Made by a program: the position numbers and the translations under genes
Part shown: piece by piece, positions 54,176 through 62,867 of the stretch
Numbering within the stretch: position 1 is the stretch's first letter
How the letters are laid out: each line of letters begins with the position of its first letter
The notes under the pieces: model-generated
What the model saw: only the letters and a program-made list of their open reading frames with translations
Told to the model about the DNA's origin: nothing
Databases searched by the model: none
Source of the DNA: Mycobacterium paraterrae
GTDB taxonomy: Bacteria > Actinomycetota > Actinomycetes > Mycobacteriales > Mycobacteriaceae
Length of the DNA: 64,000 nucleotides
Reading direction: 5' to 3'
Assembly: GCF_022430545.2 (NCBI RefSeq)
Contig: NZ_CP092488.2
Span: forward strand, 2,542,001-2,606,000

Positions 54176-55363
54176 GTGACTGACGGCAAACCGCCCCGCG
54201 ACACCGGCCACCGGACCAGGGTCATGCTGCTCGGGGCCGAGGAGTTGAGCCGCGAGCTGGCGACCGCGCTGCGGCGGCTCGGTGCCCACGTGATCGTGGC
54301 CGGGCAACAGCCCGACGCGAACGTCCCAGCTGACGAGTCGCTGGTGGTCGACCTGACCGACGCCGCGGAGCTGAGCGCCGCGATCACCCGTTTGGAGCCG
54401 CACATCGTGGTGACGGCGTCGGACACGGTATCGGTCGACGCGCTCACGGCTATCGCGGAAGGGGAGGCCATTCAGGTCTTTCCCACCCCGCGCTGCACCC
54501 GGCTCACGGCCGACCGGGAAGGCCTGCGCCGGCTCGCCGCCGACGAACTTGGGTTGCCCACCGCGCCGTTCTGGTTCGCCGGGTCGCTCGACGAACTGCA
54601 CGCCATTGCCAACCACGCCGGCTACCCGCTGAAGGTGCAGCCGGTGGCAGGCGCGGCCGGCGACGGGCAGTCCGTGGTCCTGCTGCCCGGCGACATCGAG
54701 GCGGCCTGGCGGCGGGCGGTGCCCGCCGGCAACGGCCGGGTACTAGCCGAAACCCTGGTCGAGATCGACTTCCACATCACGCTGCTGACCGTTCGCGGTG
54801 ACGGCCCGTCGGGACCGACGATGCAGTTCTGCCAGCCGATCGGCCATGGTGACGCCATCGGCGACGTGCAGGAGTCCTGGCAGCCGCAGGATGTGAGCCC
54901 GGCCGCGCTGGACGCCGCCCGGTCGATCGCGGCCCGCGTGGTCAAAGCGCTCGGCGGACGCGGCCTGTTCGGGGTCGAACTGATGATCCGCGGCGACGAG
55001 GTGTACTTCAACGACGTCACGGCCCGGCCGTTCGAGAGCGGCCTGGTGACCGTTCGCACGCAACGGCTTTCGGAGTTCGAGCTGCAGGCGCGGGCAATCC
55101 TGGGTCTGCCGACCGACACCATCATGATCTCGCCGGGCGCGGCAGGGGTTGTCTACGCGGGGGCCGGCGACGTCCCGGAGGCTCAGCGCCACAGCGCGCT
55201 CGCCGATGCGCTGCGTACCACCGAGAGCGATGTCCGGGTATTTGCTCGCGACGATTCTGGCGGCCGACGTCCGCTGGGAGGGGCCGTGGTGACCGCCGCG
55301 GACGTGGCCACCGCCCGCGGCCGGGCCCGGCACGCGTCGGCCGCGCTGCGCCGGCTCTGGTAG
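54176..55363 (+). CDS. purT: PurT-family ATP-grasp protein (formate-dependent GAR transformylase homologue)
   Basis: 395 aa from the GTG at 54176; TATCCT lies 8 bp before it, compatible with a leaderless transcript. The overall PurT layout is clear: an N-terminal Rossmann-like part (VMLLGAEELSRELATALRRL), RLTADREGLRRLAADELGLP, the ATP-grasp centre (QPIGHGDAIGDVQESWQPQ), and RGLFGVELMIRGDEVYFNDV. Canonical PurT has VKPVMSSSGKGQ and SPRPHDTG; here these read VQPVAGAAGDGQS and TARPFESG, so the two ATP-binding lysines (at residue 155 and in the Gly-rich loop) are gone. It may be inactive or repurposed. Followed after 85 bp by the rhodanese gene. Confidence 0.85.
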   Translation: MTDGKPPRDTGHRTRVMLLGAEELSRELATALRRLGAHVIVAGQQPDANVPADESLVVDLTDAAELSAAITRLEPHIVVTASDTVSVDALTAIAEGEAIQVFPTPRCTRLTADREGLRRLAADELGLPTAPFWFAGSLDELHAIANHAGYPLKVQPVAGAAGDGQSVVLLPGDIEAAWRRAVPAGNGRVLAETLVEIDFHITLLTVRGDGPSGPTMQFCQPIGHGDAIGDVQESWQPQDVSPAALDAARSIAARVVKALGGRGLFGVELMIRGDEVYFNDVTARPFESGLVTVRTQRLSEFELQARAILGLPTDTIMISPGAAGVVYAGAGDVPEAQRHSALADALRTTESDVRVFARDDSGGRRPLGGAVVTAADVATARGRARHASAALRRLW

Positions 55364-55448
55364 CCGGAAACAGTGCGGAGTCGGCGACGCTGGATTTCAG
55401 GCGCCGATCAGGCACGGATATTGTCGAACCCAAAGTCGACGATCGAGC

Positions 55449-55895
55449 ATGGGGCAACCTCAGGTGACAACAGGGTCCGAGCATTCATACGCAGGAGATC
55501 TCACCCCTGAGCAGGCGTGGAAGCTGCTCAGCGAGAACCCGGAGGCGGTGCTGGTCGACGTCCGCACCGACGCCGAATGGCGGTTCGTCGGCGTTCCGGA
55601 TCTGGGCAGCTTGGGCCGCGACGTCGTCTACATCGAGTGGAACGACGTCGAGGGCAAGCCCAACCAGAACTTCGTCGCTGACCTGCTCGAACACGTGCCC
55701 GCCGGCGGTGATCGCCCGGTGGTGTTCCTGTGTCGTTCTGGCAATCGCTCGATCAGCGCGGCCGAGGCTGCCACCGCGGCGGGTGTCGCCCCGTCCTACA
55801 ACGTGCTCGACGGCTTCGAGGGTCAACTCGACGGCAACCGGCACCGCGGCGGAAGGGGCTGGCGGGCAATCGGTTTGCCGTGGACCCAGACATGA
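55449..55895 (+). CDS. Rhodanese-like sulfurtransferase (Rv0390-like)
   Basis: 148 aa, ATG start. One rhodanese domain: LTPEQAWKLLSENPEAVLVDVRTDAEWRFVG and the active-site loop FLCRSGNRSISAAEAA with catalytic Cys near residue 98. It handles persulfide sulfur. Its position directly upstream of metZ, as Rv0390-Rv0391 in M. tuberculosis, suggests a role in sulfur supply or sulfide handling for homocysteine synthesis. Confidence 0.92.
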   Translation: MGQPQVTTGSEHSYAGDLTPEQAWKLLSENPEAVLVDVRTDAEWRFVGVPDLGSLGRDVVYIEWNDVEGKPNQNFVADLLEHVPAGGDRPVVFLCRSGNRSISAAEAATAAGVAPSYNVLDGFEGQLDGNRHRGGRGWRAIGLPWTQT

Positions 55896-55945
55896 GCCGC
55901 GTCGGCGACGATGCAGAACGCAGTGATGCGGAGGAGCGGCGCAAT

Positions 55946-57175
55946 ATGACCGACGACAAGCAGGTCCCGTCGGTCCGGATCCCACCGGCGCTGCCCGACG
56001 GCGTCAGCCAGGCCACCATCGGCGTGCGAGGCGGATTGCTGCGCTCGCAGTTCGAAGAGACCAGCGAGGCCATCTATCTGGCGTCCGGTTACGTCTATGG
56101 CTCCTCGGCCGAGGCGGAGCAGGCGTTCACCGGTGAGGTCGACCGCTACGTCTATTCGCGCTACGGCAATCCGACCGTCACCATGTTCGAGGAGCGGCTG
56201 CGCCTCATCGAGGGCGCCACCGCGGCATTCGCCACAGCGAGCGGGATGGCGGCGGTGTTCACGTCGTTGGGTGCACTGCTCGGCGCGGGCGATCGACTTG
56301 TCGCCTCGCGCAGCCTTTTTGGTTCGTGCTTCGTGGTGTGCAGTGAGATTCTGCCGCGCTGGGGCGTCGAGACGGTATTCGTCGACGGCGACGACTTGTC
56401 CCAGTGGGAGAAGGCGCTGTCGGTCCCGACTCAGGCGGTGTTCTTCGAGACCCCGTCGAACCCGATGCAATCTTTGGTCGACATCGCTGCAGTGGCCGAG
56501 CTCGCCCATGCGGCCGGCGCGAAGGTTGTGCTGGACAACGTTTTTGCGACTCCGTTGTTGCAGCAGGGCATCCCGCTCGGTGTCGACGTGGTGGTCTATT
56601 CCGGCACCAAGCACATCGACGGCCAGGGCCGGGTGCTCGGCGGCGCCATTCTCGGCGACAAGGAATACATCGACGGTCCGGTGCAGAAACTCATGCGTCA
56701 CACCGGGCCCGCGATGAGTGCGTTCAACGCCTGGGTGATGCTGAAAGGCCTTGAGACACTGGCGATTCGCGTCGACTATCAAAACAACTCAGCCCAGCGC
56801 ATCGCCGAATACCTGGAGGATCATCCCGCGGTGCGGTGGGTCCGCTATCCGTTCCTGCCGTCGCACCCGCAGCACGATCTGGCGAAGCGTCAGATGTCGG
56901 GCGGTGGAACGGTTGTCACGTTCGAGCTCGATGCGCCGGCCGAGGCGGCCAAACAGCGGGCGTTCGAGGTGGTCGACGGGTTGAAGTTGATCGACATCTC
57001 CAACAACCTCGGTGACGCGAAATCCCTTGTCACTCATCCGGCGACAACAACCCACCGTGCGATGGGGCCCGAAGGACGTGCCGCTATCGGCTTGGGCGAC
57101 GGCGTCGTTCGCATCTCGGTGGGACTCGAGGGCACCGAAGACTTGATCGCCGACCTCGACAGGGCGTTGAGCTAG
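55946..57175 (+). CDS. metZ: O-succinylhomoserine sulfhydrylase
   Basis: 409 aa from the ATG at 55946 (GGAGGAG upstream), matching the M. tuberculosis length; an ATG at 55892 overlapping the rhodanese stop is the alternative. It is a PLP-dependent gamma-family enzyme: YSRYGNPTVTMFEERL, ATASGMAAVFTSLGALL, FFETPSNPMQSLVDI, PLP Lys in VVYSGTKHIDGQGR, and SLVTHPATTTH near the C-terminus. It converts O-succinylhomoserine and sulfide to homocysteine. Linked to the rhodanese gene. Confidence 0.95.
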   Translation: MTDDKQVPSVRIPPALPDGVSQATIGVRGGLLRSQFEETSEAIYLASGYVYGSSAEAEQAFTGEVDRYVYSRYGNPTVTMFEERLRLIEGATAAFATASGMAAVFTSLGALLGAGDRLVASRSLFGSCFVVCSEILPRWGVETVFVDGDDLSQWEKALSVPTQAVFFETPSNPMQSLVDIAAVAELAHAAGAKVVLDNVFATPLLQQGIPLGVDVVVYSGTKHIDGQGRVLGGAILGDKEYIDGPVQKLMRHTGPAMSAFNAWVMLKGLETLAIRVDYQNNSAQRIAEYLEDHPAVRWVRYPFLPSHPQHDLAKRQMSGGGTVVTFELDAPAEAAKQRAFEVVDGLKLIDISNNLGDAKSLVTHPATTTHRAMGPEGRAAIGLGDGVVRISVGLEGTEDLIADLDRALS

Positions 57176-57413
57176 GAGTCTGCTGAGAGTTCGCTGGTTG
57201 CGTGCAATCGGCGTGTCCGGCAACGGATATGCCCTCGCGGCCACCCGCGTTACCGCGCTATTCATCCAACCGTCGTGTGGTCTTTTCCAACCGCAGGACA
57301 CTTCGGCGCGATAGTAACGCCATGGCGAATGAGCTCGATAGAGGTAGGACGGTGCGTAGATCGCAGCGCCATACCTGCGGAGACCACATCGGGCCCGAAA
57401 TGGAGAGACTTGC

Positions 57414-59063
57414 GTGATATCGAGCATCAGCCGGCCGCGGACGTCACCTCATCCGCTTACCGGTGATTTCTACGAATGGGCCGTCATCGTCGACGGCGAC
57501 GAAGTCAGCTGGCAGAGCTACGCCGGCCCGCTGAGATTCGACGAGACCGACTTCGCGATCGCGACCCGCAAGCTGCTCTCGATCGAACCCGGCGAACTGC
57601 CCGAGTTGGTGGCCGAGCACGTGGAGTTCGCATCGCCCAGCGACGGGCAACGCCGCTTGATGGTGCATTCGACCACGCCGTACGCCAGCAGTTTCGAAAC
57701 CGACCTCGCCGCGATGGTGGAAGGCCGACCGGTATTGGACCTCACCACGTACGTCGAGACTCGCGGCCTGTACCTGGCTCGCAGCGGCGATCTCGTGGTC
57801 GGGCGGACACGGCCCTGGCTTCACGGGACCGCGGCAAAAGGCGTTGAGCGCCTGATGCTTCCGGACTCCGACTACTACTACCTCTCCCAGGCGTTGGTGC
57901 GTCGCGCGGTGGACGGCGGCGAGCGGGATCCGGTGATCCGCCGGATCGTCGAGTTCGTCCGGGAGGACCCGTCGACGGTGGTGTGCCCGTACGACTTCGA
58001 ACCGGAATTCCAATTGCTGGTGACATGGCTGGCTCGGATTACCGGTGTTGGCCGAATCCGGGTGGACGCCAACGATTCTCGGCTGGGCGTGTGGAACCGC
58101 AAGCGCATGCTGCATCCGACCGTGGAGGCCGCACTGAGTCTGGTCGACATCGACGGTCAACCGGGCCCGATGGTGTTGGAGCGTGAGCACCGGGCAAGCG
58201 AGGCATTCGCGGCCCTGCAGGTTCCGATCCCCGTGCTGCCCGGGTACGCGGTTGCCTGGCAGGAGAATCGCGATGACTTCTGCGCTGGCCTGCTCCGCGC
58301 CGGTGCGCTCTTGCAGAGCCGATACGGCCTCACACGCGGCTGCCTGAAGCCGTCCGACGGCGGCAACGGCGGACGCATCACCCCCGGCATCGACCTCGGC
58401 AACGCCGCTCAGCTTCACGAATTAGCCTGCGCTGCATGGAGGTTGGGTGGTGATCAGGTACTCGAGGCGCATGTCACCTACTTCGAGCGAGAAGTCGGCG
58501 GCGAACGCGTCTTGACCACGCCGTCGGCTCATGTGCGCTCCGGCGAGCTTCTCGACGGGCTCACTCTGCAGTTCATGCGGGGCACGTCGTGGAAGGGCAA
58601 CATCTTCGTCAGCCGCGGGGAATGGGAAGGCCTGGGGCTGGACCCGAGCGTCTACGCCGCGCTGCGCGCGACGATGACGGATCTCCATGAACGACTGGGT
58701 TTGCTGCACTGCGGCATCGACTTCGCGGTCGGCACCGTCGGCGGCGTGTTCGGTGACACGGTGATGGCGGCCGTCCAGGACATCAACCCCAAAGTCACCG
58801 GCGCGCTGTTCCTGCGGGAGTTCATGGCGCGTCATCCCGAGATTGGGGTCGGCGCCGCCACGCGCGTGCTCAGCCCGGACGCGACCGGCAGCGCGGAACG
58901 GATCCGTGAGGTGGTTTCGAACTCGTCGACCGCCCAACAGCCTTGCGAGGAAGTGGGTATCGTGCCGGGCCGCTGGGCGATGATCGCCACGTCGGCTGCC
59001 AGCTCGCTGACCGCCGGCGCGCAGGCACTGAGCATGGAACGGGCTCTTGCCGCGGCGCGCTGA
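57414..59063 (+). CDS. Unassigned ATP-grasp protein with N-terminal pre-ATP-grasp region
   Basis: 549 aa, GTG with GGAGAG 6 nt upstream. The C-terminal half shows an ATP-grasp core: Lys312 in GCLKPSDGGNGGRITPG (residues 309-325, nucleotide lysine and Gly loop), Glu351 in QVLEAHVTYFERE, and the metal-binding DINPKVTGALF (residues 456-466), preceded by GIDFAVG (434-440). The N-terminal 270 residues (VVCPYDFEPEFQLLVTWLARITG) look like the pre-ATP-grasp domain of atypical ligases of the PGM1 type. It would join a carboxylate to an amine or amino acid. No partner genes of a known pathway are adjacent. Weakly related proteins may exist in other mycobacteria. Confidence 0.7.
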   Translation: MISSISRPRTSPHPLTGDFYEWAVIVDGDEVSWQSYAGPLRFDETDFAIATRKLLSIEPGELPELVAEHVEFASPSDGQRRLMVHSTTPYASSFETDLAAMVEGRPVLDLTTYVETRGLYLARSGDLVVGRTRPWLHGTAAKGVERLMLPDSDYYYLSQALVRRAVDGGERDPVIRRIVEFVREDPSTVVCPYDFEPEFQLLVTWLARITGVGRIRVDANDSRLGVWNRKRMLHPTVEAALSLVDIDGQPGPMVLEREHRASEAFAALQVPIPVLPGYAVAWQENRDDFCAGLLRAGALLQSRYGLTRGCLKPSDGGNGGRITPGIDLGNAAQLHELACAAWRLGGDQVLEAHVTYFEREVGGERVLTTPSAHVRSGELLDGLTLQFMRGTSWKGNIFVSRGEWEGLGLDPSVYAALRATMTDLHERLGLLHCGIDFAVGTVGGVFGDTVMAAVQDINPKVTGALFLREFMARHPEIGVGAATRVLSPDATGSAERIREVVSNSSTAQQPCEEVGIVPGRWAMIATSAASSLTAGAQALSMERALAAAR

Positions 59064-59150
59064 TCGCTCATGGTGACGGCGCGATAACAAGTCGCGCGAC
59101 GCGCTGGACAGATCCCCGGAAGGTCGCGGTGCGCGCCTTATCGTCGCGGT

Positions 59151-60305
59151 GTGTACCGCCGCACTGTCCTGAAACTGCCGCTGTTTTTGGCAGCGGGCAC
59201 GGCTCTGGCTCAGGCGCCACGTGCCGCCGCCGACCCGCCCCGGGCGTCCGCTGAATCGAGTCGGTGGTCGTCGGATCGGGCCAATCGTTGGTATCAGGCC
59301 CAAGGCTGGCCGGTCGGCGCGAACTTCATCACCTCCACGGCCATCAATCAACTCGAGATGTTCCAGCCGGGTACCTATGATCCGCGCCGCATCGACCAAG
59401 AACTCGGGTGGGCTCGCGCGCACGGACTCAACACGGTGCGGGTTTTTCTGCACGACCAGCTGTGGGCCCAAGATTCGCGGGGCTTCCAAACGCGCCTGGC
59501 GCAGTTCGTCGGTCTCACGGCTCGCCATCGCATCAAGCCGTTGTTCGTGTTGTTCGACTCCTGCTGGGACCCGTTCCCGAAATCGGGTCAGCAACACGCA
59601 CCGACGCCCGGGGTGCACAACTCCGGCTGGGTCCAGAGCCCTGGCGCCGAACGGATCGACGACAAGCGCTACACCCGCACGCTGCAGGACTATGTCACCG
59701 GGGTGATGACCCAGTTCCGCAATGACGACCGGGTGCTGGGGTGGGACGTGTGGAACGAACCCGACAACCCCGCTCCGCAATACTCGCGCGTCGAGCGCGG
59801 CGACAAGCTAGACCGCGTTGCCGACCTACTTCCGCAGGTGTTCTCGTGGGCGCGTTCGGTCGACGCGCGTCAGCCGTTGACCAGCGGCGTGTGGGACGGC
59901 GAGTGGGCAGATGCCGGCAGCCGTACCACCATTCAGAACATCCAATTGGCTAACTCCGACGTGGTCAGTTTTCATTCCTACGCCGGCCCGTCGACCTTCG
60001 AGTCGCGCATCAACGAACTCACCCCGCACGGTCGTCCGATCCTGTGCACCGAATACATGGCCCGGACCCAGGGCAGCACCGTCGAGTCGATTCTCCCAGT
60101 TGCCAAGCGGCGCAACGTCGGAGCGATCAACTGGGGGCTGGTGGCCGGCAAGACCCAGACTTATTTCCCGTGGGACTCGTGGAATCACCCGTACACAGCG
60201 GTCCCGAAGGTGTGGTTCCACGACCTGATACGGCCGGATGGGAACGCATTCCAGAACGTCGAGTCGCAAACCATCCGAAGCTTGAGCGCCTCGACGTTCG
60301 GCTGA
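59151..60305 (+). CDS. Tat-exported GH5-like glycoside hydrolase
   Basis: 384 aa, GTG start. The N-terminus MYRRTVLKLPLFLAAGTALA has a twin-arginine-type signal, with a probable cleavage after APRAAADPP. The TIM-barrel glycosidase signatures follow: GLNTVRVFLHDQLW, the acid/base Glu in WDVWNEPDN, VVSFHSYAGPS, the nucleophile Glu in RPILCTEYMAR, and NWGLVAGKTQT. This matches the cellulase/GH5-like clan. It acts outside the membrane on an unknown beta-glycan or a host polysaccharide. The stop is 3 nt before the YnfA-like gene. Confidence 0.85.
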   Translation: MYRRTVLKLPLFLAAGTALAQAPRAAADPPRASAESSRWSSDRANRWYQAQGWPVGANFITSTAINQLEMFQPGTYDPRRIDQELGWARAHGLNTVRVFLHDQLWAQDSRGFQTRLAQFVGLTARHRIKPLFVLFDSCWDPFPKSGQQHAPTPGVHNSGWVQSPGAERIDDKRYTRTLQDYVTGVMTQFRNDDRVLGWDVWNEPDNPAPQYSRVERGDKLDRVADLLPQVFSWARSVDARQPLTSGVWDGEWADAGSRTTIQNIQLANSDVVSFHSYAGPSTFESRINELTPHGRPILCTEYMARTQGSTVESILPVAKRRNVGAINWGLVAGKTQTYFPWDSWNHPYTAVPKVWFHDLIRPDGNAFQNVESQTIRSLSASTFG

Positions 60306-60308
60306 GCA

Positions 60309-60644
60309 GTGACTGTCGCCCGATCGATCCTGTTGTTCGGGCTGGCCGCCCTGCTCGAGATCGGTGGCGCCTGGCTGGTATGGCAGAGCGTGCGCGAGCA
60401 TCGCGGCTGGATGTGGGCTGGCCTGGGCGTGATCGCTTTGGGGGCATACGGTTTCGTCGCGACGTTCCAGCCCGACGCGCAATTCGGCCGAGTGCTGGCC
60501 GCCTATGGCGGCGTGTTCGTCGCCGGTTCGCTGGCGTGGGGAATGGCACTGGACGGATTCCGGCCCGACAGGTGGGACGTGTTCGGTGCGGCCGTCTGCC
60601 AGGCGGGTGTCGGCGTGATCATGTACGCCCCGCGCGGGCGCTGA
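60309..60644 (+). CDS. YnfA/UPF0060 small membrane protein
   Basis: 111 aa, GTG start 3 nt after the hydrolase. Four helices; the family pattern is LLEIGGAWLVWQSVREHRG, ALGAYGFVATFQPDAQFGRVLAAYGGVFVAGSLAWG, and DVFGAAVCQAGVGVIMYAPR. Members are SMR-like putative exporters of unproven function. It converges with the following SDR gene with no base between the stops. Confidence 0.93.
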   Translation: MTVARSILLFGLAALLEIGGAWLVWQSVREHRGWMWAGLGVIALGAYGFVATFQPDAQFGRVLAAYGGVFVAGSLAWGMALDGFRPDRWDVFGAAVCQAGVGVIMYAPRGR

Positions 60645-61502
60645 TCACTCCTGGTGCTCGATCACCCCGGTCGCATGCTGCGCGCGGTCTTCGTAGCTGC
60701 GGCGCGCGCCAGCGTCGACGTCGAGAAACACGGTGTCGTTGCCCATCTTCTTGTTCAGCCAGCGGCGACCGCCGTCGGGCAGCAGGGTAGCTGCCGCGGC
60801 AAACGACTTTCCCCAACTCGGCACCGACACCCGGGATTTCGGCTTGTCGAGCACCTTGACGATCGCGGCGGCGATCTCGGCCGGTTCGACCGGCTTCTGC
60901 GCCGACGACGGCGACGTCCCCGCGATCAGTTCGGTGTTGGTGAAGGTCGGCAGCACCGCGGTGATTTTCACGCCCTGCGGCGCGAATTCGTCGGCCATCG
61001 CGCTGGACAGCCCGACTACGCCGAATTTGGTTGCGGCGTAGACCACTTGGCCCGGGACCGCCACCATACCGGCCAGCGACGCGATGTTGACGATGTGCCC
61101 GGCGCGGCGCTTTACCATCTCCGGTAGCACCAACTGGCATCCGGCAAGCACTCCGTAGAGGTTCACCTCGATCGAGGAGCGAATGGCCTGCTCGGACTGC
61201 TCGAGGAACGGGCCCACCGGCATGACGCCGGCATTGTTGATCAACACGTCGATCTGGCCGCCGCCATCGGCGCGAGCCTTGTCCAGGAAGGCCGCGAACG
61301 ACTCCTTATCGGTGACGTCGAGGGGATGACCGGTGATCTGCCCGAGGCTGGCGATGCCGGCGACGGCGCTCTCGAGCACGTCGAGGTCCCGATCACCGAT
61401 CACAACCCGGGCACCGCGCGCCAGCAATGCCTGCGCAGTCGCGTAACCGATGCCGCGGGCGGCGCCGGTAATGACGATCGTCTTGCCCCTGATGTTGTCC
61501 AT
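60645..61502 (-). CDS. Short-chain dehydrogenase/reductase
   Basis: 285 aa classical SDR. Cofactor motif TGAARGIGYATAQALLARG with Asp in VIGDRDLDVL, favouring NAD(H). NNAGVM and the catalytic Ser/Tyr/Lys (NIASLAGMVAV; YAATKFGVV) are present. The C-terminal part SWGKSFAAAATLLPDGGRRWLNKKMG is basic. Substrate unknown; a lipid or steroid alcohol is common for this subgroup. It stands alone on the minus strand. Confidence 0.9.
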   Translation of the reverse strand: MDNIRGKTIVITGAARGIGYATAQALLARGARVVIGDRDLDVLESAVAGIASLGQITGHPLDVTDKESFAAFLDKARADGGGQIDVLINNAGVMPVGPFLEQSEQAIRSSIEVNLYGVLAGCQLVLPEMVKRRAGHIVNIASLAGMVAVPGQVVYAATKFGVVGLSSAMADEFAPQGVKITAVLPTFTNTELIAGTSPSSAQKPVEPAEIAAAIVKVLDKPKSRVSVPSWGKSFAAAATLLPDGGRRWLNKKMGNDTVFLDVDAGARRSYEDRAQHATGVIEHQE

Positions 61503-61824
61503 CCGTCGAACTTAACAGGTGTCAAGTCCGTGGCGGAACCACCTGAGCGGACGACGGTTCTGTCACTCAGGCGCCTGGCGAAAGGGCGAAGCGGGAGGTG
61601 AGCTTCGGCTTATGGCGCAGGTCAGGTGCGGCTGTTCGGCGAACCATCTAGTGAACCCGGCGTATTCATACTCGATTCTCAGCTTTTGTTCGTATTAGCG
61701 GCCACATGTATTGCCTATTGCGCTGATAGATACCGTCTGATACTGATAGAGCTCGAAAAGATACCGATCGTATGAAACACAGCCTTTTAGCGAAATGTCA
61801 GTCTGCCACCGGGAAGGATGGGCC
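61503..61824. other. 322-bp A/T-richer intergenic region with short direct repeats
   Basis: No gene fits. The part 61640-61790 is markedly richer in A and T than the rest of the window. It holds CTGATAGATACC, CTGATACTGATAGA and AAAGATACCGATCG, i.e. repeated GATA and GATACCG words between 61721 and 61772. This looks like a promoter region with a regulator site for the following gene, or DNA of different origin. Confidence 0.45.
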
Positions 61825-62637
61825 GTGAGACCTGTACCGCTGTGCAACGCCGCAGTGCCATTCTCCCTCGGCCGGAGCTTCCGATGGCACGATCCCGACG
61901 TCGACGGCACGCTCGTCGTGTCACAGCCAGCCCTTGACCGGGAGCTATGGGCCCAATACGCCGCGGGTGCAATACGGAGTTACCGCAAACGAGGCGTCGA
62001 AAGCGCGCTCGACATCGACGCGCTGCGCGCCGGCGACGACACGATCATGTTCTGTGCCGTGGTCGGCGACTCCGGGCAGGTGGTCGGTGGCTACCGGGCC
62101 ATCGCCCTGCGATCCGCCGACGACTCGCACGCGGTCGAAGAGTGGGCGGGTCAACCCGATCAGCTAGCGGTGCGCCAGATGATCGCCGACCGCGTGCCGC
62201 GCGGCGTGCTGGAGATGAAAGCCGGGTGGGTCACCGACGCGCCCGGCCGCAATCCGTTGCTCACTACCACTTTGGCCCGGGCCTGCTTCTACATGATGGT
62301 GATGCTGGATTTTCAGTACACCATGTGCACGGCCGCCACCGCGGTTCTCGACACCTGGCGTTCCTCGGGATCCGTCGTGGCACCGGTATCGGCGACGCCG
62401 TATCCCAATGATCGCTACCAGACGAAGCTGCTGTGGTGGAACCGACACGACTTCTTCGGTCATGCGCAACCCGATCAGCTCGCAAAGATCGTCTGCGAGA
62501 CAAAGGATTTACTGCACGAGCAGTTCCGGCGGGGAGAGATCGGCACCGACCTCGCAGGCTTGTTCACATCATCCGCGCTCGCCGCGCCGTTGCGGCCTCG
62601 TCTCATCCCTGTCAATCCGAAATTCGCCGAGGTATAG
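61825..62637 (+). CDS. Putative GNAT-like acyltransferase
   Basis: 270 aa from the GTG at 61825, which has GGAAGGA at good spacing; an ATG at 61795 in frame lacks one. The order AIRSYRKRGVESALDIDALRAGDD, TIMFCAVVGDSGQVVGGYRAIAL, GVLEMKAGWVTDAPGRN and ARACFYMMVMLDFQYTMCTA resembles the fold of N-acyl amino acid synthases and autoinducer-synthase-type GNATs. The assignment rests on overall pattern only. The small gene after it starts 2 nt downstream. Flanked upstream by an A/T-rich promoter region. Confidence 0.5.
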   Translation: MRPVPLCNAAVPFSLGRSFRWHDPDVDGTLVVSQPALDRELWAQYAAGAIRSYRKRGVESALDIDALRAGDDTIMFCAVVGDSGQVVGGYRAIALRSADDSHAVEEWAGQPDQLAVRQMIADRVPRGVLEMKAGWVTDAPGRNPLLTTTLARACFYMMVMLDFQYTMCTAATAVLDTWRSSGSVVAPVSATPYPNDRYQTKLLWWNRHDFFGHAQPDQLAKIVCETKDLLHEQFRRGEIGTDLAGLFTSSALAAPLRPRLIPVNPKFAEV

Positions 62638-62639
62638 CA

Positions 62640-62861
62640 ATGGAAAACAACTCCGAGCCGGTGTGGATCATGTTCGTCACCGACACCGAGACCCGCGACA
62701 AGATGCTCAAGTTCGGTAGCGGGTCGCAGTGGCAGGTCGACCCCTCCACCGCCGCGGCGATGATTCTGGTCGGTGCCGCCGTCCGGATGCCCGCTCCCCT
62801 GGAGCAGCAACCGGTCTCCGGCGTCGACGGCATGTCGGCGATCATCCGCGAAAGCGCCTGA
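62640..62861 (+). CDS. Small hypothetical protein, partner of the GNAT-like gene
   Basis: 73 aa, ATG 2 nt after the preceding stop. The sequence (MENNSEPVWIMFVTDTETRD, then STAAAMILVGAAVRMP) has a short strand, an amphipathic helix and a hydrophobic segment too short and polar-flanked to be a clear membrane helix. No family recognised. Its tight linkage implies that it works with the GNAT-like protein. Confidence 0.55.
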   Translation: MENNSEPVWIMFVTDTETRDKMLKFGSGSQWQVDPSTAAAMILVGAAVRMPAPLEQQPVSGVDGMSAIIRESA

Positions 62862-62867
62862 AACTAG

